Below are positions 36,995 through 49,610 of a DNA stretch of 64,000 nt, in pieces. Made by a program: the position numbers and the translations under genes. Positions within the stretch are counted from its first letter, which is position 1. Each line of letters starts with the position of its first letter. The stretch is from Polaromonas sp. (GTDB lineage Bacteria > Pseudomonadota > Gammaproteobacteria > Burkholderiales > Burkholderiaceae_C). Where the stretch lies: assembly GCF_029945685.1 (NCBI RefSeq), contig NZ_JAQSDA010000013.1, positions 80,793 to 144,792 of the forward strand, in the 5' to 3' direction. The notes beneath the pieces were generated by a model. It saw nothing but the letters and a program-made list of their open reading frames with translations, searched no databases and was not told the DNA's origin.

Positions 36995-38353
36995 TCAGAA
37001 CTTCGGCATGCCCTTCATGCCGCCCATGCGTTTCATCATTTTCATCATGCCGCCGCCCTTCATCTTCTTCATCATGGTCTGCATCTGCTCGAACTCATTG
37101 AGCAGGCGGTTGACCTCCTGAACCTGCACGCCTGAGCCTGCGGCAATGCGGCGTTTGCGCGTGGCCTTGATGAGTTCGGGCTTGCGGCGCTCGAGCGGCG
37201 TCATGCTCTGAATGATGCCTTCCTTGCGGCGGACGTCTTTTTCGGCCTTGTCCATGTCGACCTGGCCGGCCTTGGCCGCCATCTGCGCCGGCAGCTTGTC
37301 GAGCAGGCTGGACAGCCCGCCCATGCTTTTCATCTGCTGCAGCTGGCTCAAAAAGTCGTTGAGGTCAAAACCGCTGCCGGACTTCATCTTGGCGGCGAGT
37401 TTTTGCGCCGCCGCCATGTCCACGCCAGCGGTGACCTGCTCGACCAGCGCGACGATGTCACCCATGCCGAGAATGCGGCCGGCGTGGCGCTGGGCATCGA
37501 AGACTTCCAGCCCGTCGATTTTTTCACTGGTTCCCGAGAACTTGATCGGCGCGCCGGTGATCTGCCGCACGCTGAGCGCCGCGCCGCCGCGCGAGTCGCC
37601 GTCGGTCTTGGTCAGGATGATGCCGGTCAGCGGCAGCGCTTCCTTGAAGGCCTTGGCCGTGTTGATGGCGTCCTGGCCCTGCATGGCATCCACAACAAAC
37701 AGGGTTTCGACCGGGTTCAGCGCCGCATGCAGCGCCTTGATCTCGGCCATCAACGCTTCGTCGATCGCCAGGCGGCCGGCGGTGTCGACCAGCAGCACAT
37801 CAAAGAAATGTTTGCGCGCGTAGTCCAGTGCGGCCAGCGCGATGTCCACCGGCTTCTGGTCTGCCGTGCTGGGAAACCATTCGGCACCGGCCTGCTTTGT
37901 CACGGTCTTGAGCTGCTCGATGGCCGCCGGACGGTACACGTCACCCGACACCGTCAGCACCTTCTTCTTGCGTTTTTCGATCAGGTGCTTGGCCAGCTTG
38001 GCGGTGGTCGTGGTCTTGCCCGCACCCTGCAGACCGGCCATGAGGATCACCGCCGGCGGCTGGGCCGCCAGGTTGATGTCGCTGACGCCCTCGCCCATGG
38101 TGGCGGCCAGCTCGCGGTTGACAATGCTGACCAGCACCTGGCCCGGCGACAGCGAAGCCATGACTTCCTGGCCCAGCGCCTTTTCCTTGACGCGGGCAAT
38201 GAAGTCGCGCACCACGGGCAGGGCCACGTCGGCTTCGAGCAGAGCCATGCGCACCTCGCGCAACATGTCCTGCACATTGGATTCCGTGATGCGGGCCTGG
38301 CCGCGCATTTCCTGGACGAGGCGGGAGAGTTTGTCAGTGAGGGCAGAGGCCAT
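36995..38353 (-). CDS. ffh: Signal recognition particle protein Ffh
   Basis: SRP54 GTPase of 452 residues for co-translational targeting of membrane proteins. N-domain DKLSRLVQEMRGQARITESNV; G-domain P-loop LMAGLQGAGKTTTTAKLAKHL, DTAGRLAIDEALM, TKTDGDSRGGAAL and GTSEKIDGLEVFDA. The Met-rich M domain ends in QTMMKKMKGGGMMKMMKRMGGMKG. The start is the ATG at 38353 (MASALTDKL); a five-codon-longer start lacks family support. It is divergent from the ccsA-like gene across 76 bp. Confidence 0.97.
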   Translation of the reverse strand: MASALTDKLSRLVQEMRGQARITESNVQDMLREVRMALLEADVALPVVRDFIARVKEKALGQEVMASLSPGQVLVSIVNRELAATMGEGVSDINLAAQPPAVILMAGLQGAGKTTTTAKLAKHLIEKRKKKVLTVSGDVYRPAAIEQLKTVTKQAGAEWFPSTADQKPVDIALAALDYARKHFFDVLLVDTAGRLAIDEALMAEIKALHAALNPVETLFVVDAMQGQDAINTAKAFKEALPLTGIILTKTDGDSRGGAALSVRQITGAPIKFSGTSEKIDGLEVFDAQRHAGRILGMGDIVALVEQVTAGVDMAAAQKLAAKMKSGSGFDLNDFLSQLQQMKSMGGLSSLLDKLPAQMAAKAGQVDMDKAEKDVRRKEGIIQSMTPLERRKPELIKATRKRRIAAGSGVQVQEVNRLLNEFEQMQTMMKKMKGGGMMKMMKRMGGMKGMPKF

Positions 38354-38429
38354 GAATAAGCTCCACAACTGGAGCGGAAAGGAAGTGAAAGAAGGACCAG
38401 GCGTCTGGCGCAGAAGCTAAACTGTAGCC

Positions 38430-39230
38430 ATGATTTTAACTTTGAGCGCCTGGTGGGGTCTGGCCGCGGCCATAGGCGCAGCGCTGGCCTATGCCATCCT
38501 GGCGCTCGCCAGCGCGCGTTTGAGCGAAACCACGACGCGCGGCGTGCTGCTGCTGGCGTGGCTGCTGCACGCGCTCGCCCTGGCCGAGGGACTGCTTGGG
38601 GAACCGCCACGTTTCGGGTTTGCGCCCGCCCTGTCCATGACCGTCTGGCTGGTCCTGAGCGTGTACGCGGTGGAAAGCCGGCTGTTTCCTCAGCTCAAGG
38701 CACGCTGGACGCTGGCTGGCCTGGGCAGCGCCGCCGTCCTGCTGGCGCTGGTGTTTCCCGGCACCAGCTACCACGTGATTGCATCGCCCTGGCTGCCCTT
38801 GCACTGGGCACTGGGCATTGCCTCCTACGGCCTGTTTGCCGCCGCCGTGATTCATGGCTGGCTGATGAACCGCTCCGAACGCTCGATCCGCTCTGCCACC
38901 CAACCCGACACCGGCGTGCCCCTGCTGACCCTGGAAAGGCTGACCTTTCGTTTTGTGCAGGCCGGTTTTGTGCTGTTGACCGCCACGCTGCTGGTCGGCT
39001 GGCTGTTTGCCGAAACCCTGTACGGCCCGGGCCTGGCCGGACAATGGAACCACAAGACCATTTTTTCGGTGCTGGCCTGGATCACTTTTGCCGGTCTGCT
39101 GGTCGGCCGGGCACGCCTGGGCTGGCGCGGGCGGCAGGCGGTGCGGGTGCTGTATCTGGGCTCAGGCCTGCTGCTGCTCGGATATGTGGGCTCGCGTTTT
39201 GTCCTTGAAGTCATTTTGAAGCGCGTATGA
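38430..39230 (+). CDS. Cytochrome c assembly (CcsA/HemX-like) membrane protein
   Basis: 266-residue protein with about eight membrane segments. It carries the cytochrome-assembly signature SPWLPLHWALGIASYGLFAAAVIHGWLM and the later GQWNHKTIFSVLAWITFAGLLVGR, whose His residues are likely haem ligands in CcsA relatives. This short form (often called YpjD, next to ffh in many proteobacteria) is not the full CcmF/CcsA ligase; its role is unsettled. Overlaps the next gene by 4 bases (ATGA). Confidence 0.87.
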   Translation: MILTLSAWWGLAAAIGAALAYAILALASARLSETTTRGVLLLAWLLHALALAEGLLGEPPRFGFAPALSMTVWLVLSVYAVESRLFPQLKARWTLAGLGSAAVLLALVFPGTSYHVIASPWLPLHWALGIASYGLFAAAVIHGWLMNRSERSIRSATQPDTGVPLLTLERLTFRFVQAGFVLLTATLLVGWLFAETLYGPGLAGQWNHKTIFSVLAWITFAGLLVGRARLGWRGRQAVRVLYLGSGLLLLGYVGSRFVLEVILKRV

Positions 39231-39463
39231 AATACCTGTTGGTGATCGTCCTGGTGCTGGTGGTCCTCTGGCTCTGGCGCAGCAACCGGCGCGCCGAACG
39301 GCAGGACAAGCCACCCGCGCCGACAGCCGGCCGGTCCGGCCACCCGCCTACGGAAGTGGTTGCCTGCGCCGTCTGCGCCGTGCACCTGCCCCGTTCCGAC
39401 GCACTGCCCGGCGGAAACGGGTTTTACTGCAGCGACGCGCATCGTCGCCAAGCCGAGGGCTGA
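39227..39463 (+). CDS. PP0621-like small membrane-anchored protein with Cys motif
   Basis: 78 residues: an N-terminal membrane anchor (YLLVIVLVLVVLWLWR), a basic and Pro-rich linker, and a C-terminal CAVCAVHLPRSDALPGGNGFYCSDAHRRQ. That is a CxxC...C-x2-H arrangement resembling a small zinc-binding knuckle. Small proteins of this design sit between the ccsA-like gene and pilS in Burkholderiales and Pseudomonas; function unknown. It overlaps the previous gene by 4 bases and pilS by 1 base (TGATG), so translation is coupled. Confidence 0.8.
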   Translation: MKYLLVIVLVLVVLWLWRSNRRAERQDKPPAPTAGRSGHPPTEVVACAVCAVHLPRSDALPGGNGFYCSDAHRRQAEG

Positions 39464-41204
39464 TGGCCAAGGCGGCTCCGGACTCCGGGAATTCCTGGTT
39501 TGGGCCGGTAGAGAAATCCGGCGCCTGGGAATCGGACGCCGGCAGCGAGTCCTTCGGCCGGCTGTGGCGGGCATTCATGGCGGCCCGCGTGACGCTGGCC
39601 ACCGTGCTGCTTGCCCTGCAGGCCTCCATCTATGCCCTGGGCCAGCCCGTCGGCAAGGCCATGATCGCGCTGTGCGTCGCCTACTTTATTGCGGCGCTCG
39701 CCATCCGTGTCTGGGCCCATCCGAAACCACCGGGCAGCACCTTCGATGCCCAGTGGCTCTCCACGGTCGGCCTGGACGTGCTGGCATTTTCGGCCCTCAA
39801 TTTCCTGCAGTCAGGGGCGATCAACTACACGGCTCTGTTCGCGTTACCTGTGCTGCTGGCTTCCGTGCTGGGCCCCATCCTGCTGGCCCTTGGGACCGCC
39901 GCCAGCGTGGCGCTGCTGCTGCTGGCCGATGCCTGGTGGGCCTCCCTGCAATTGCCGGGCGACGCCGCGGCGCGCTTTCTGCAGGCCGGTCTGAGCGGGT
40001 CCGGTTTTTTCATCATCGCCCTGCTCGCCAACCAGCTGGCCCTGCGCCTGTCGCGGGAACAGAAGCGGGCCGAACGCAGCCAGTCGGCCGCGCTCATCCA
40101 GACCCAGGTCAATGAACTGGTCATCGACACGCTGGTCGATGGGGTTCTGGTGATCGATACAGGCGGCACGGTGCGCGCGGCCAACCCCGCGTCCCTGCGT
40201 TTGCTGGCCATCGAGGATGCGGCGCGCGCCGCCCCCTTTGTGCTGGCTGCCAAGACGGCCTGGCAACCACTGGCGGCGCTGGCACAGCGGACGTTTGAGA
40301 AACGCAGCCCGCAGCAGTCCGACGTGAGCCTGGAGCATCCCTCACGCCATGCCCGTCGCCTGCAGGTGCGCACCCGGCTGGCCGCCTCGCGCGACGGCTC
40401 GCACGAGAGTCTGTGCGTGATGTTCCTGGAAGACCTGCGGGAAATGGAAGCCAGGGTGCGCACCGAAAAAATGGCGGCCATGGGGCGCATGTCGGCCGCG
40501 GTCGCCCATGAAATCAGGAACCCACTGGCGGCCATCACGCAAGCCAATGCCCTGCTGGAAGAAGACCTGCAGGACGCCGGGCAGCGACAGCTCACAGGCA
40601 TGGTCCGGCAAAACGCGCAGCGGCTTGCCAGGATTGTTGAGGAAATCCTCAACATCTCGCGCGTTCAGGAGCAGGGTCCCCAGGTGCAGACCAGCGCACT
40701 GCCGCTCGATGACATGCTGCGACGCATCTGCTCGGACTGGACACAGCAAACGGCATCGGGCAAACGGCTGCAACTGCTTGCGGGAGCCGACCGGGTTGCG
40801 GTACTGTTCGAGGGCGAGCACCTTCGGCGCCTGATCATCAACCTGCTGGACAACGCCCTGCGTTATGCCAGCACCGTTGATGGTGCAATACAGGTCATCA
40901 CCGAAACCACCGCCGCCGGGCAACCGCGGCTGTCGGTATGGAGCGACGGCCAACCGCTCGAAAAAACCGTGCAGTCGCATCTGTTCGAGCCGTTTTTCTC
41001 ATCGGAGAGCCGCTCCAGCGGGCTGGGACTGTATATATGCAGGGAGCTCTGCGAACGCCACGGCGCGCTCATAGGTTACCAGCGGGTCGTCCGCAACTCC
41101 GTGGAAGGCAACGAGTTTTTTGTCCTCTTCCGGCCCGCCGTGGTCGAGCCGGCTTTGTCTCCGACGGGTTTTGACACAATGTGGTCTGACATCCGGAAAA
41201 CCCC

Positions 41205-41208
<4 letters not shown>
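39463..41208 (+). CDS. pilS: PilS sensor histidine kinase
   Basis: 581-residue membrane kinase that, with PilR, controls sigma-54-dependent pilin transcription. About six N-terminal membrane segments (residues 35-205) precede a coiled coil, a PAS-like domain (LIDTLVDGVLVIDTGGTVRAANPASLRLL near 230), HisKA with His349 (MAAMGRMSAAVAHEIRNPLAAITQAN) and a HATPase domain (LIINLLDNALRYAS, SSGLGLYICRELCERHG). Its own ATG overlaps the upstream stop by one base and its 3' end overlaps pilR by 4. The pilin gene itself is not in this window. Confidence 0.9.
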
Positions 41209-42597
<1,389 letters not shown>

Positions 42598-42623
<26 letters not shown>

Positions 42624-43197
42624 GGCGGAGTCCGCGCTGTGGCAGGACGGCTGGTACCGCTATGCCCGGGCGCAGGCTTCGCCGAACTTCGGTCAGCGGC
42701 CTGCGTCGGCCTGCATCGACCTGATCGTCATCCACTCCATCAGTCTGCCCCCGGGTGAATTCGACAATGGCCAGGTGCAACGCCTGTTCACCAACCAGCT
42801 GGACTGGGACGCCCATCCCTATTTTCAGTCGATGCGCGGTTTGCAGGTGTCTTCCCATTTTTTCATCACCCGGTCCGGGCAACTCTGGCAGTTTGTCAGC
42901 TGCGATGCGCGCGCCTGGCATGCCGGCGAGTCCGGCTACCGGGGCAAAAGCAACTGCAATGACGACTCGGTTGGCATCGAACTCGAAGGCCTGGAAGGCG
43001 GGCTGTTCGAACCCGCCCAGTACGAAACCCTGGCCAGCGTCTGCGCGGCGCTGATGTGTCATTACCCGATCACGCACCTGGCCGGCCACGAACACATTGC
43101 ACCCGGCCGCAAGCAGGACCCGGGACCCGGCTTCGACTGGCCCCGATTGCAGGATTCGCTGGGCTTGCCGCCTAAGTGTTTTCCCGCAACCCCCTGA
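42598..43197 (+). CDS. ampD: AmpD, anhydro-N-acetylmuramyl-L-alanine amidase
   Basis: 199-residue cytoplasmic zinc amidase for peptidoglycan recycling. The zinc ligands are seen in IDLIVIHSISLPPGEF (His), HLAGHEHIAPGRKQDPGPGFDW (His, then Asp) and the catalytic Glu in SVGIELEG. The start could be the ATG at 42598 or the one at 42610 (MSPPEAE); both lie within the pilR 3' end. By family knowledge, loss of AmpD derepresses AmpC-type beta-lactamases where ampR is present; none is in this window. Confidence 0.93.
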
Positions 43198-43347
43198 CGG
43201 CCCCGGCGGTTCCGGCTTGGGCGCCTTCCCTTTACATCCGCGGTCACCGGAATCACCGATCGCCCTGCAAGGCGCATGAACACGTGATCGGCACGTACCC
43301 GGCCGATCGATGCCCGGCTTCGAGGCGCCCATGAGGACCCAAGCTTG

Positions 43348-43373
43348 TGCATTTTTTCCGCAAAAAAAATGCA
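43348..43373. other. AT-rich hairpin in the ampD-nrdA gap
   Basis: The ampD-nrdA gap is 401 bp with no gene. This perfect inverted repeat (TGCATTTTTT, loop CCGCAA, AAAAAATGCA) stands out in GC-rich surroundings, 44 bp before the first NrdR-like box. It may be a terminator for ampD, a curved-DNA upstream element or a nucleoid-protein site. The 150 bp before it show nothing I can name. Confidence 0.5.
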
Positions 43374-43416
43374 AACAAAAAGTAACGCGCACGTGACGAA
43401 ACGATTTGAGGTCGAT

Positions 43417-43463
43417 ACACTACCTGTAGTGCTTGAAATCACTCCAGACCCTAGATGTAGTGT
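43417..43463 (+). promoter_or_regulatory. Tandem NrdR boxes overlapping the nrdA promoter
   Basis: Box 1 ACACTACCTGTAGTGC (43417-43432) and box 2 ACCCTAGATGTAGTGT (43448-43463) both fit the 16-bp NrdR palindrome (ACACTA-N4-TAGTGT-like). Their starts are 31 bp apart, three helical turns, as required for cooperative NrdR binding. A promoter TTGAAA (43433-43438)-17 bp-TGTAGT (43456-43461) lies between and under them: box 1 abuts the -35 and box 2 covers the -10. The nrdR gene is outside the window. Confidence 0.8.
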
Positions 43464-43598
43464 TTTAATCGCCTAGTGACATGGACCGATTCAGGCCTCC
43501 ACAGCCCAAGGAAAGACCGCCAGCACCGCGCCCGTCAGCCCTCTTCCTGCCCTGAACCCTTGTCAATTCACCCAACAACAAAGCACAACGAGGAAAAC

Positions 43599-46505
<2,907 letters not shown>

Positions 46506-46518
46506 AAAACGGATCACA

Positions 46519-46538
46519 GCGCCGGAAAAATCCGGCGC
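46519..46538. other. Hairpin in the nrdA-nrdB spacer
   Basis: GCGCCGGA-AAAA-TCCGGCGC, 14 bp after the nrdA stop, without a T-run. The nrdA-nrdB spacer is 133 bp; the rest is AT-rich and ends with TTTCAT-16 bp-CATAAT (46591-46618), a weak possible promoter for nrdB. The hairpin may set nrdA/nrdB message ratios. Confidence 0.4.
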
Positions 46539-46638
46539 CTGATTCGATGTAATTGAGCAACACTAATTCAGAGCGATGTGAATGAACACTTTTCATTTTG
46601 TATCGCTGCTTTCATAATCCAACTTATTGGAAACATCT

Positions 46639-47844
46639 ATGTTGACCTGGGACGAAGAAGCTAAACCATCGTTGCAAAAACCTCTTGTCAGCGCCCTTCC
46701 CGAAGGCCGCTCGATGGAACTTCCGCCTCTTTCTTTGCAGCCCCACGCTGCAGCCCGCATGCTCGACGACAGCGCCCTGACTTCTCCAGGCGTACGCGCA
46801 GCGCCGGCCACCGTTGCACCCACCGCCCATCGCGTCAAGGCCGCTGACAAACGCATCATCAACGGCCAGACCGATGTGAACCAGCTGGTCCCGTTCAAGT
46901 ACAAGTGGGCCTGGGAAAAATACCTGGCCAGCTGCGCCAATCACTGGATGCCGCAGGAAGTGAACATGACGCGCGACATCGCGCTCTGGAAAGATCCGAA
47001 CGGCCTGACCGAAGACGAACGCCGTCTGGTCAAGCGCAACCTCGGTTTTTTCGTCACCGCCGATTCGCTGGCCGCCAACAACATCGTGCTGGGTACCTAC
47101 CGCCACATCACGGCGCCTGAGTGCCGCCAGTTTCTGCTGCGTCAGGCGTTTGAGGAGGCCATTCACACCCACGCCTACCAGTACATCACTGAATCGCTGG
47201 GCCTGGATGAAAGCGAAATCTTCAACGCCTACAACGAAGTGCAGTCGATCCGGGACAAGGACCAGTTCCTGATTCCTTTCATCGACGCCATCTCGGACCC
47301 CAACTTCAAGACCGGCACGCAGGAAGCGGACCAGACCCTGCTGAAGTCGCTGATCGTGTTCGCCTGCCTGATGGAAGGCCTGTTCTTCTATGTCGGCTTC
47401 ACGCAGATCCTGGCGCTGGGCCGGCAGAACAAGATGACCGGTGCCGCCGAGCAGTACCAATACATTCTGCGCGACGAGTCCATGCACTGCAACTTCGGCA
47501 TCGACCTGATCAACCAGCTCAAGCTCGAGAACCCGCTGCTGTGGACCGCCGAGTTCAAGGCCGAGATCAAGGCGCTGTTCATGAAGGCGGTCGAGCTCGA
47601 ATACCGCTATGCCGAGGACACCATGCCTCGCGGCGTGCTGGGCCTCAACGCCTCCATGTTCAAGGGCTACCTGCGTTACATCGCCAACCGCCGGGCCACG
47701 CAGATTGGCCTGGAGACGCTGTTCCCGAACGAGGAAAACCCGTTCCCGTGGATGAGCGAAATGATTGACCTGAAAAAGGAACGTAACTTTTTCGAAACCC
47801 GTGTGATTGAGTACCAGTCCGGTGGCGCTCTCTCCTGGGACTGA
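46639..47844 (+). CDS. nrdB: Ribonucleotide reductase class Ia, beta subunit
   Basis: Small subunit carrying the diiron-tyrosyl radical cofactor, 401 residues. Metal-ligand helices can be read in [37 protein letters not shown] and [17 protein letters not shown]. The first 75 residues are a low-similarity extension. The ATG at 46639 ([11 protein letters not shown]) is chosen; a TTG four codons earlier is also in frame. Follows nrdA by 133 bp. Confidence 0.95.
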   Translation: MLTWDEEAKPSLQKPLVSALPEGRSMELPPLSLQPHAAARMLDDSALTSPGVRAAPATVAPTAHRVKAADKRIINGQTDVNQLVPFKYKWAWEKYLASCANHWMPQEVNMTRDIALWKDPNGLTEDERRLVKRNLGFFVTADSLAANNIVLGTYRHITAPECRQFLLRQAFEEAIHTHAYQYITESLGLDESEIFNAYNEVQSIRDKDQFLIPFIDAISDPNFKTGTQEADQTLLKSLIVFACLMEGLFFYVGFTQILALGRQNKMTGAAEQYQYILRDESMHCNFGIDLINQLKLENPLLWTAEFKAEIKALFMKAVELEYRYAEDTMPRGVLGLNASMFKGYLRYIANRRATQIGLETLFPNEENPFPWMSEMIDLKKERNFFETRVIEYQSGGALSWD

Positions 47845-47911
47845 CAGACAAGCCGACACAACAATGATTTCCAGACTTGCATTGACCACTGACCGCACCG
47901 CAGAAGTGCGC

Positions 47912-47970
47912 GCGTTGGGCTTTGCTCCCGTGTTCGCGGCGCTGGGCCCGGTTCGCCGAAAGCCCAACGC
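47912..47970 (+). other. Long structured inverted repeat upstream of the histone-like gene
   Basis: A perfect 12-bp inverted repeat, GCGTTGGGCTTT (47912-47923) and AAAGCCCAACGC (47959-47970). A nested CGGCG/CGCCG pair sits next to the right arm. It lies in the 190-bp nrdB to histone-like gene spacer, 65 bp before the start codon, and so probably in the transcript leader. A 43-codon open frame spans it but shows no good ribosome site. Confidence 0.5.
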
Positions 47971-48034
47971 CGTGAATCGCTTCGCGTACTCCTAGACGTG
48001 AAGTGATCTTTGCAATGTGATCAAGGAGAAAACT

Positions 48035-48502
48035 ATGGCAACTGCGAAAAAAACTGCGGCTAAAAAAGCTGCTCCGAAGAAAGCCCCTGCTAAAAAAGTA
48101 GCGGCTAAAAAAGCGCCTGCGAAAAAAGTAGCAGCTAAAAAAGCCCCGGCCAAAAAAGCGCCAGCGAAAAAAGTAGCAGCTAAAAAAGCTCCTGCGAAAA
48201 AAGCGCCAGCGAAAAAAGCCCCGGCCAAGAAAGTAGCGGCCAAAAAGCCAGCTGCAAAAAAAGCAGCAGCTAAAAAGCCTGCGGCGAAAAAAGTAGCGAA
48301 AAAAGCGCCAGCGAAGAAAGCTGCTGCGAAGAAACCCGCTGCCAAAAAGCCAGCAGCCAAGAAAGCAGCGAAAAAACCCGCTGCGAAGAAAGCCGCGAAA
48401 AAACCCGCTGCCAAAGCTCCTGCTGCTCCGGCTGCCCCTGCGGCTCAGACAACTCTGAACCCGCAAGCCGCCTGGCCGTTTCCGACAGCCAGCAAGCCGT
48501 AA
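48035..48502 (+). CDS. Histone H1-like Lys/Ala-rich DNA-binding protein
   Basis: 155-residue, extremely basic protein made almost entirely of [14 protein letters not shown] repeats (about residues 2-135), with a short tail [27 protein letters not shown] typical of Burkholderiales H1-like proteins. It resembles the C-terminal tail of eukaryotic H1 and Bordetella BpH1, which bind DNA without sequence specificity. ATG 48035 has AAGGAG upstream. Lysines are mostly AAA, giving many A6 runs in a GC-rich genome, so copy number of the repeat is likely to vary between strains. A terminator follows. Confidence 0.88.
   Translation: MATAKKTAAKKAAPKKAPAKKVAAKKAPAKKVAAKKAPAKKAPAKKVAAKKAPAKKAPAKKAPAKKVAAKKPAAKKAAAKKPAAKKVAKKAPAKKAAAKKPAAKKPAAKKAAKKPAAKKAAKKPAAKAPAAPAAPAAQTTLNPQAAWPFPTASKP
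48050..48415 (+). repeat. In-frame tandem repeats in the histone-like gene
   Basis: Imperfect 9- to 15-bp units of the kind GCG-AAA-AAA-GTA-GCA repeat over about 365 bp, encoding [13 protein letters not shown] blocks. Some longer blocks recur almost unchanged (around 48090-48200). Confidence 0.85.
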
Positions 48503-48522
48503 ACAGTAAGGCACTTGGCCTG

Positions 48523-48556
48523 AAGCCCGACATCGCAAGATGCCGGGCTTTTTTCT
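48523..48556 (+). terminator. Rho-independent terminator of the histone-like gene
   Basis: Stem AAGCCCGACATC / GATGCCGGGCTT with one mismatch, loop GCAA, then TTTTTCTTTC. It starts 20 bp after the stop codon. Confidence 0.85.
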
Positions 48557-48622
48557 TTCAGGGTGTGGTGCGCGGCACCAACTACACCTTCGTCAGGACC
48601 GCCAGCCTCATGGCAGCGCCCC

Positions 48623-48683
48623 AATTGCTATGAATTCAGTAGCTGGTTGCGCCCGTGCAGAAAGGGCTGGAGGCCTTTTTGGC
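48623..48683 (+). repeat. Family A interspersed repeat, copy 4
   Basis: Between the convergent histone-like and pfkB genes. Hairpin GCTAT-GAATTCA-GTAGC (one wobble pair), then TGGTTGCGCCCGTGC, AAAGGGCTGGAGGCC and TTTTT. Confidence 0.75.
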
Positions 48684-48696
48684 TTTAGATCTGCGT

Positions 48697-49599
48697 TTAC
48701 AGGCCGGTCTGGGCAGTGGTGAGGGTGTAGTTCTGGCCACCGCGGAAAGCAATCTTGTGGGCACCAACGCGGTTGCCCAGCTCGGCGCAGCGCACCAGCG
48801 ACCAGCCTTTTTCCAGGCCGAACAGCAAGGCCCCCCGAAAAGCGTCGCCGCAACCGGTAGGGTCCACCACTTCCCTGGCAGCCACCGGCGCGACCAGCGC
48901 CTTGTCGCCGTCCACCCAGACCTCGCAACCCTGCGCACCCAGCGTGACCACTAGGCCCTGCACCCGCTTTGAGATCTCGGCGCAGGACAGGCCAGTCCGG
49001 TCACACAGCAGTTTGGCTTCGTAGTCATTGACCGTGACCCAGCTCGCCAGCTCGACAAAATGCGCCAGGTCCTTGCCATCAAACATGGGCAGACCCTGGC
49101 CGGGATCAAACACAAAAGGAATGCCGGCGGCCTGGAACTGCTCGGCATGCTGCAGCATGGCGTCGCGTCCGTCCGGCGAGATGATGCCGATGTTGATATC
49201 GGCGCGCGGTGCAATTTTTGTCGTGTGTGCCTGGCTCATCGCACCTGGATGGAAAGCGGTGATCTGGTTGTTGTCGCGGTCCGTCATGATCATGGCCTGG
49301 GCGGTGTAGGTGTCACCCACCTCCCTGACAAACTCGGTGCTGATGCCCAGCGTGTTCAGACGCGCCACATATTCGGCGCCGTCGGTACCCACGGTCGCCA
49401 TGGGCAATGGCGTTCCCCCCAGCTGCTGCAGGCTGTAGGCGATGTTGCCGGCACAACCGCCAAACTCCCGGCGCAGGGCGGGCACCAGGAAAGACACATT
49501 GAGGATGTGCAACTGGTCGGGCAGGATCTGCTCGGCAAAGCGGCCCTCAAACGTCATGATGGTGTCAAAGGCCAGGGAACCACAAATTACAGCAGGCAT
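48697..49599 (-). CDS. PfkB family carbohydrate/nucleoside kinase
   Basis: 300-residue ribokinase-superfamily kinase. N-terminal PAVICGSLAFDTIMTFEGRF; substrate-side REFGGCAGNIAYSLQQLGG; catalytic motif DPTGCGDAFRGALLFG with the Asp base near residue 254. The family includes adenosine kinase, ribokinase and fructokinases; the GGCAGNIAYSL pattern is found in adenosine-kinase-like members of Burkholderiales, but the substrate cannot be fixed. It follows the DUF3426 gene by 11 bp. Confidence 0.87.
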   Translation of the reverse strand: MPAVICGSLAFDTIMTFEGRFAEQILPDQLHILNVSFLVPALRREFGGCAGNIAYSLQQLGGTPLPMATVGTDGAEYVARLNTLGISTEFVREVGDTYTAQAMIMTDRDNNQITAFHPGAMSQAHTTKIAPRADINIGIISPDGRDAMLQHAEQFQAAGIPFVFDPGQGLPMFDGKDLAHFVELASWVTVNDYEAKLLCDRTGLSCAEISKRVQGLVVTLGAQGCEVWVDGDKALVAPVAAREVVDPTGCGDAFRGALLFGLEKGWSLVRCAELGNRVGAHKIAFRGGQNYTLTTAQTGL

Positions 49600-49610
49600 G
49601 GAGATCTCGA

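Noticed and set aside
41028..41043. LexA-like CTGTATATATGCAG in pilS
   Set aside because: It does not satisfy CTGT-N8-ACAG and lies inside coding sequence for the conserved GLYICRELCE segment of the kinase.
47864..47995. 43-codon frame between nrdB and the histone-like gene
   Set aside because: No convincing ribosome site, and it spans the large inverted repeat, so RNA structure explains the sequence better than protein coding.
48050..48415. Regular short repeats that could suggest a CRISPR-like array
   Set aside because: They are in-frame Lys/Ala codon repeats without spacers, inside a clear gene.
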